Shown here: positions 13,684-13,806 of the stretch, piece by piece
Layout of the letters: every line of letters starts with the position of its first letter
Numbering within the stretch: position 1 is the first letter of the stretch
NCBI GenBank assembly: GCA_038237515.1
Contig: JBBRYP010000084.1
Span: 1 to 13,806, forward strand
Direction: 5' to 3'
DNA: 13,806 bases
From: JBBQDZ01 sp038237515
GTDB lineage: Bacteria > Actinomycetota > Thermoleophilia > Gaiellales > Gaiellaceae
Program-made: the position numbers and the translations under genes
The notes under the pieces: model-generated
What the model saw: only the letters and a program-made list of their open reading frames with translations
Database searches by the model: none
What the model was told of the DNA's origin: nothing

Positions 13684-13806
13684 TGACCGCGCGGTTTGAT
13701 GGTGTAGTTCCATTCGGGGTGGAAGGGGTCGCCGGTGATCTGGACGGCGGCGAGTTCGGTGTCGCTGATTTTGATGCCTTTGGGGTAGGAGCGCTCGTCG
13801 AGGCGG
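13680..13806 (-). CDS. ISAzo13-family transposase, C-terminal fragment (runs off the window)
   Basis: The last 41 codons of a transposase on the minus strand, ending in TGA at 13682-13680 and continuing beyond the right edge. The readable end contains SYPKGIKISDTELAAVQ and FHPEWNYTIKPRGH. This is the conserved C-terminus of ISAzo13/Rhodopirellula-type DDE transposases (the HxEWNYTI segment). Whether the rest of the gene is intact cannot be seen. Its codon choice is less GC-extreme (AAA, ATC, AAC) than the neighbouring cluster, in keeping with a mobile element. Its end lies 66 bases upstream of the regulator start. Confidence 0.8.
   Translation of the reverse strand, partial: RLDERSYPKGIKISDTELAAVQITGDPFHPEWNYTIKPRGH

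Larger units (their letters stand above)
13640..13806 (-). mobile_element. Left-hand end of an ISAzo13-type insertion sequence (boundary approximate)
   Basis: The transposase 3' end at 13680 implies that the element terminates shortly after it, somewhere between about 13640 and 13680. CCCTATTTCACC (13652-13663) may belong to its terminal inverted repeat; the inverted counterpart at 463-474 would then mark an inner end of another, decayed copy. The boundary and any target duplication cannot be fixed from this window. Confidence 0.5.

Noticed and set aside
1..13806. tRNA or rRNA genes
   Set aside because: No cloverleaf-like segment with tRNA consensus boxes and no rRNA-like stretch was seen by eye on either strand; a covariance search was not possible.

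Overview
The window is a very GC-rich stretch with strong third-position GC bias, several GTG starts, a WYL-type regulator and Actinobacteria-style MDR dehydrogenases. This suggests a high-GC actinomycete-grade bacterium, most likely of the Thermoleophilia type (Gaiellales/Solirubrobacterales). That placement is inferred from style and protein resemblance, not from a marker gene.

Layout. Positions 1-422 hold two imperfect copies of a hairpin-rich repeat with a 240-base period and no credible gene. A promoter-like region at about 440-556 leads into a long plus-strand gene cluster (557-12569). The first part is a complete family-5 (peptide/nickel/opine-type) ABC importer: a Tat-type substrate-binding protein, a 15-bp intercistronic hairpin, two permeases, and one polypeptide carrying both ATPase domains. 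It is followed without a gap by a class III/mycothiol-formaldehyde-dehydrogenase-like zinc alcohol dehydrogenase, a formaldehyde-activating enzyme (Fae) homologue, an enolase-superfamily mandelate racemase/acid-sugar dehydratase-type protein, a second zinc alcohol dehydrogenase, a PuuC-like aldehyde dehydrogenase and a zeta-crystallin-type quinone oxidoreductase. From the second permease to the last gene, all seven junctions are 4-base ATGA/GTGA overlaps, so eight genes appear to form one translationally coupled unit.

On the minus strand, tail to tail with the cluster, lies a WYL/HTH regulator (12648-13613). Beyond it the window ends in the C-terminal 41 codons of an ISAzo13-type transposase. 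A 12-base motif, GGTGAAATAGGG, occurs in the same orientation upstream of both the transporter operon and the regulator. It overlaps a possible -10 box in both places. It could be a shared operator/promoter or a pair of insertion-sequence ends; the sequence alone does not decide.

How the genes may work together (inference). The importer would bring in a small organic compound. The enolase-superfamily enzyme would racemise or dehydrate a hydroxy-acid intermediate, and the alcohol and aldehyde dehydrogenases would oxidise alcohol and aldehyde groups. The Fae homologue would handle formaldehyde, or another reactive aldehyde, released on the way. The WYL protein is the obvious candidate regulator. 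No tetrahydromethanopterin-pathway partner genes are in the window. The combination of a dedicated importer, a Fae homologue, two class III-like MDR enzymes and an enolase-superfamily enzyme in one coupled operon is the most interesting content here.
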